64,000 nt of DNA. Origin: Prorocentrum cordatum. Lineage: Eukaryota > Sar > Dinophyceae > Prorocentrales > Prorocentraceae. Shown here piece by piece: positions 61,651 through 64,000 of the stretch. Made by a program: the position numbers and the translations under genes. The first letter of the stretch is position 1, and the number at the start of each line of letters is the position of its first letter. The stretch is from the NCBI GenBank assembly GCA_963575745.1, contig CAUYUJ010016072.1, positions 372,501 to 436,500 of the forward strand, written 5' to 3'. The notes beneath the pieces are model-generated. The model was not told the origin of the DNA, ran no database searches, and saw nothing but the letters and a program-made list of their open reading frames with translations.

Positions 61651-62194
61651 AGGCGAGAACCCTCGGGGAAATCCATGAGTTCTGTATACCAGGGCTGTCT
61701 TGGATCTTGGGGGTCCTCTGAGGGCTCTCGGAGAAATCTTGACCGCCTGGTGGGCTTCTTACGGCTGTCGTGCCACGTCTTGGCCCCCTGGCGCCGGGAA
61801 AGTCTAGCGGAAAGCTTTCTGAGGCACACGGCATCCCCCAGGGAATCCAGCTATTTGGGGTTCGAGGCCCACAATGCTTGCCTCGAGGCACGGTGGCGGA
61901 TCTTACGTCCGAAAGCGGGGAGATTGAGATATGTGCATCGTTGGTTCGTTTCTTCTTGACGAATTCTTGGATTTCACCTTCGCCGCCCTCGCCATCAAGT
62001 GAAATATTGTCGGCACGCTGGAATCAAGATCGAGGAGTTTTCGATGAGTTTTCGGATTGCTTTTTTCCCGGAGGGGGCGCGGGCCCAGGTTTTCTCGTAT
62101 TAGTATTGTGATATCCCCCAGGTTTGCCATGTTGGGGGGAGATCGGCGGAATTCTGTTCAATTGATGAGAAAGAGCGTGTTCTACCGCTGCTGG

Positions 62195-62350
62195 CGGAAA
62201 ACTAGGGGGGCTCACTGGGGGTTCCCAACCCGTCCCCCCCCCCCTCCTCGAAAACCGGGGGGGGTCACTACCGGTTCGAACCCCCCCCTCACCCCACCCC
62301 AGTCCATTATGACAAGGGGGGGTCACTACGGGTTGGGCCCCCCCTCGCCG
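62195..62350. repeat. GGGGGGTCACTACGGGTT / poly-C repeats
   Basis: GGGGGGCTCACTGGGGGTTC, GGGGGGGTCACTACCGGTTC and GGGGGGTCACTACGGGTTGG are three related units separated by poly-C runs, spacing about 55 bp. Confidence 0.6.
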
Positions 62351-62364
62351 CCGGCAAACGATTC

Positions 62365-63090
62365 CTATTCTTCGGGACAGTGGGACAGTGGTGGGGACAC
62401 TGGGACACTGGTGGGGACGGTGGTTTTGGGGACAATTGCGTGCGGACTTGGGGACGGTGGTGGTGGGGACAGTGGTAAGGGGATAGTGGGACGGTGGTGG
62501 GGACATTGGGACAGTGGTGGGGATGGTAGTGGTGGGGACAGTGGTGAGGGCGGTGGTGAGGACGGTGGTGGGACAATGGAACAGCGGGGACAGTGGGGAC
62601 AGTGGGACAGCACAGTGGGACAGCGGTGGGGACAGTGGGACAGTGGCGGGGGCAGTGGGGCAGTGGTGGGGACAGTGGGAACAATGGAGGGAGTCGGGCC
62701 GTGGTGGGGACAGTGGTGGTGACAGTGAGACACTGGTGGGGGCACTGGTGGGAAAAGTGGGGACAATGGTGGGAACAGTGTGGACAGTGGGACGGTGGTG
62801 GGGACAGTGGGGTAGTGGTGGGGACGGTGGTGATGGGGACTGGTGCGGTGACACTGGGACAGTGGCGGGGACACTGGGGACAGTGAGACACTGGTGGGGA
62901 CGGTACTGGTGGGGACAGTGGTAGGGGCGGTGGTGAGGACGGTGGCGGGACAATGATACTGTGGTACAATGGGGACAGTGGTGGGGACAGCGGGGGCAGT
63001 GGTGTGAGCCGTGGGACAACTCAGTGGGACAGCGGTGGGGGCAGTGGGGACAGTGTGACAGTGGTGGGGACAGTGGGGACAGTGGGGAGA
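62365..63090. repeat. GGTGGGGACAGTGGGACAGT minisatellite
   Basis: About 720 bp of GTGGGGACAGTGGGACAGTG units, 6-20 bp long, with substitutions. Confidence 0.95.
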
Positions 63091-63164
63091 ATTGCGAGAA
63101 GTTCGTTGTCACGTGTCCAGGCCGCTCGGGGGAGGTTAGAAGCCCAGTTGTTTTCGTTTGTTCT

Positions 63165-63500
63165 GCTATGGGGCGAAATCCCATTTGTTGTCATTCTTGT
63201 TCCGCCGCTCTGGAACGACAGGGGCCCGCGCGTTTTCACGCTTGCTCCGCTCTGGGGCGACGTGGACTCACGTGTTGTCGCGCTTACCCCGCTCTGGGAG
63301 CGAACGGGGCCCACGTGTTTTCACGCCTACCCCGCTCTGGGAGCGAAAGGGGCCCACGTGTTGTCACGCGTGTCCCGCCCTGGGACGACAAGGACCCACG
63401 TGTTCTCACGTCCTTCGGGGGCGAAAGGGGCCCACGCGTTTTCTCGCTTACTTCGCTCTGGGGCCAGAAGGGCCCGCGTGTTTTCATTGCGTTTCACGGC
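63165..63500. repeat. Tandem array, about 42-bp unit, about eight copies
   Basis: The unit is GCTCTGGGAGCGAACGGGGC, CCACGTGTTTTCACGCCTAC, CCC. Copies start near 63208, 63250, 63291, 63334, 63377, 63415 and 63456, with a decayed one before. Confidence 0.85.
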
Positions 63501-64000
63501 GTCTCTACGCGGTGCGTTTCAGCTCGCCCCTGGCGCGGCGAATATCGTGTCGGTTTGGACGTGCATCGTCTCGCTTCGGAATTGAGTCGGTTTCGAGGTC
63601 GAATTGGTCGATGGCAGCGCGCGTTTCGACTGCGATCAGCCATGGGCGAAACTGCACCCGGACAGCGGAAGTTGGGGGGTCAAACCATTTCAGACACGCC
63701 GCGGGCGCCAATGACGATGTGACAGAGTCGGCATTTCCATTGCCCGTCGCCCAGTTGAGCAGCTTTGAAAAGTTCCTTTGCCTTGCAGCACTAAGCCCCG
63801 CTACGAAACTGGGCTGGTTTTTCGCGGCGAGTTGGTCGGGCAGCGCCCCTGATCGCACGGCGCAGTGCGCCATTCGCCCAGTTCGACGCGGTGGGCCATG
63901 CGTTCTGGCATCTCGAGCTTAATATCCAAATCAGGTCGGTCATCATGCAGTAGATGCATCGCAGTTCCGCGCAGCTCGAACGCACCATGATACACTGCGG
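63501..64000. other. No recognisable gene
   Basis: Mixed sequence with overlapping frames on both strands and no recognised domain. Downstream exons of the Mei2-like gene would be expected here or beyond the window. Confidence 0.35.

Noticed and set aside
62262-62295. GGTTCGAACCC resembling a tRNA T-loop
   Set aside because: The flanking bases do not form a T-stem and no acceptor, D or anticodon arm can be drawn upstream through the poly-C runs. It is part of a local GGTCACTACxGGTT repeat.

Overview
The window reads as nuclear DNA of a core dinoflagellate. The evidence is a perfect 22-nt copy of the dinoflagellate spliced leader (minus strand, 19775-19796), degenerate spliced-leader relics near 36.8 and 52.0 kb, split genes whose introns include GC-AG as well as GT-AG boundaries, dinoflagellate-type LINE and copia-gag remains, GC-rich sequence, and very abundant simple repeats. 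The species cannot be told from the sequence. No bacterial, organellar, rRNA, tRNA or CRISPR feature was found.

Two host genes are supported, both on the plus strand and both visible only after joining short exons. (1) A Cof-type HAD phosphatase gene runs from about 22358 to 33515: exon 1 carries motif I, exon 2 motif II, exon 3 the K and GDxxND motifs, and a far-downstream candidate exon carries the family's C-terminal block. (2) A Mei2-like RRM RNA-binding protein gene runs from 51171 to at least 61098. Four exons join in frame to give most of the RRM; the start of the RRM and the end of the protein are not seen. The introns of both genes are packed with repeats.

Most of the rest is decayed retroelement. 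0.8-4.8 kb (+): an APE-endonuclease LINE with frameshifts, joined to a proline-rich minisatellite. 6.4-9.1 kb (+): an RT fragment with a zinc-finger and RPADV-type C-terminal region. 12.7-19.8 kb (-): a near full-length LINE with ORF1-like, endonuclease, RT and RNase H regions, headed by the exact spliced leader. 36.8-39.2 kb (+): a Ty1/copia-type gag with a zinc-knuckle remnant, headed by a degenerate leader. 44.8-47.06 kb (+): an RT-bearing LINE that keeps its FADD motif and runs into about 950 bp of TAG repeats.

Between these lie microsatellites (GGA, TG, TAG, CGA), minisatellites with periods near 42, 82 and 165-170 bp, a 795-bp tandem duplication (49.2-50.8 kb), a palindrome-based array bounded by inverted repeats (41.9-43.8 kb), a MITE-like element with 32-bp terminal inverted repeats and a 5-bp target duplication (59.73-59.87 kb), and a dispersed family of 'CTTGGGGCC'-type repeats, two copies of which share a conserved 3' end. 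The notable results are the spliced-leader-headed retroelement, the reconstructed Mei2-like and HAD genes with GC donors, and the two inverted-repeat-bounded elements.
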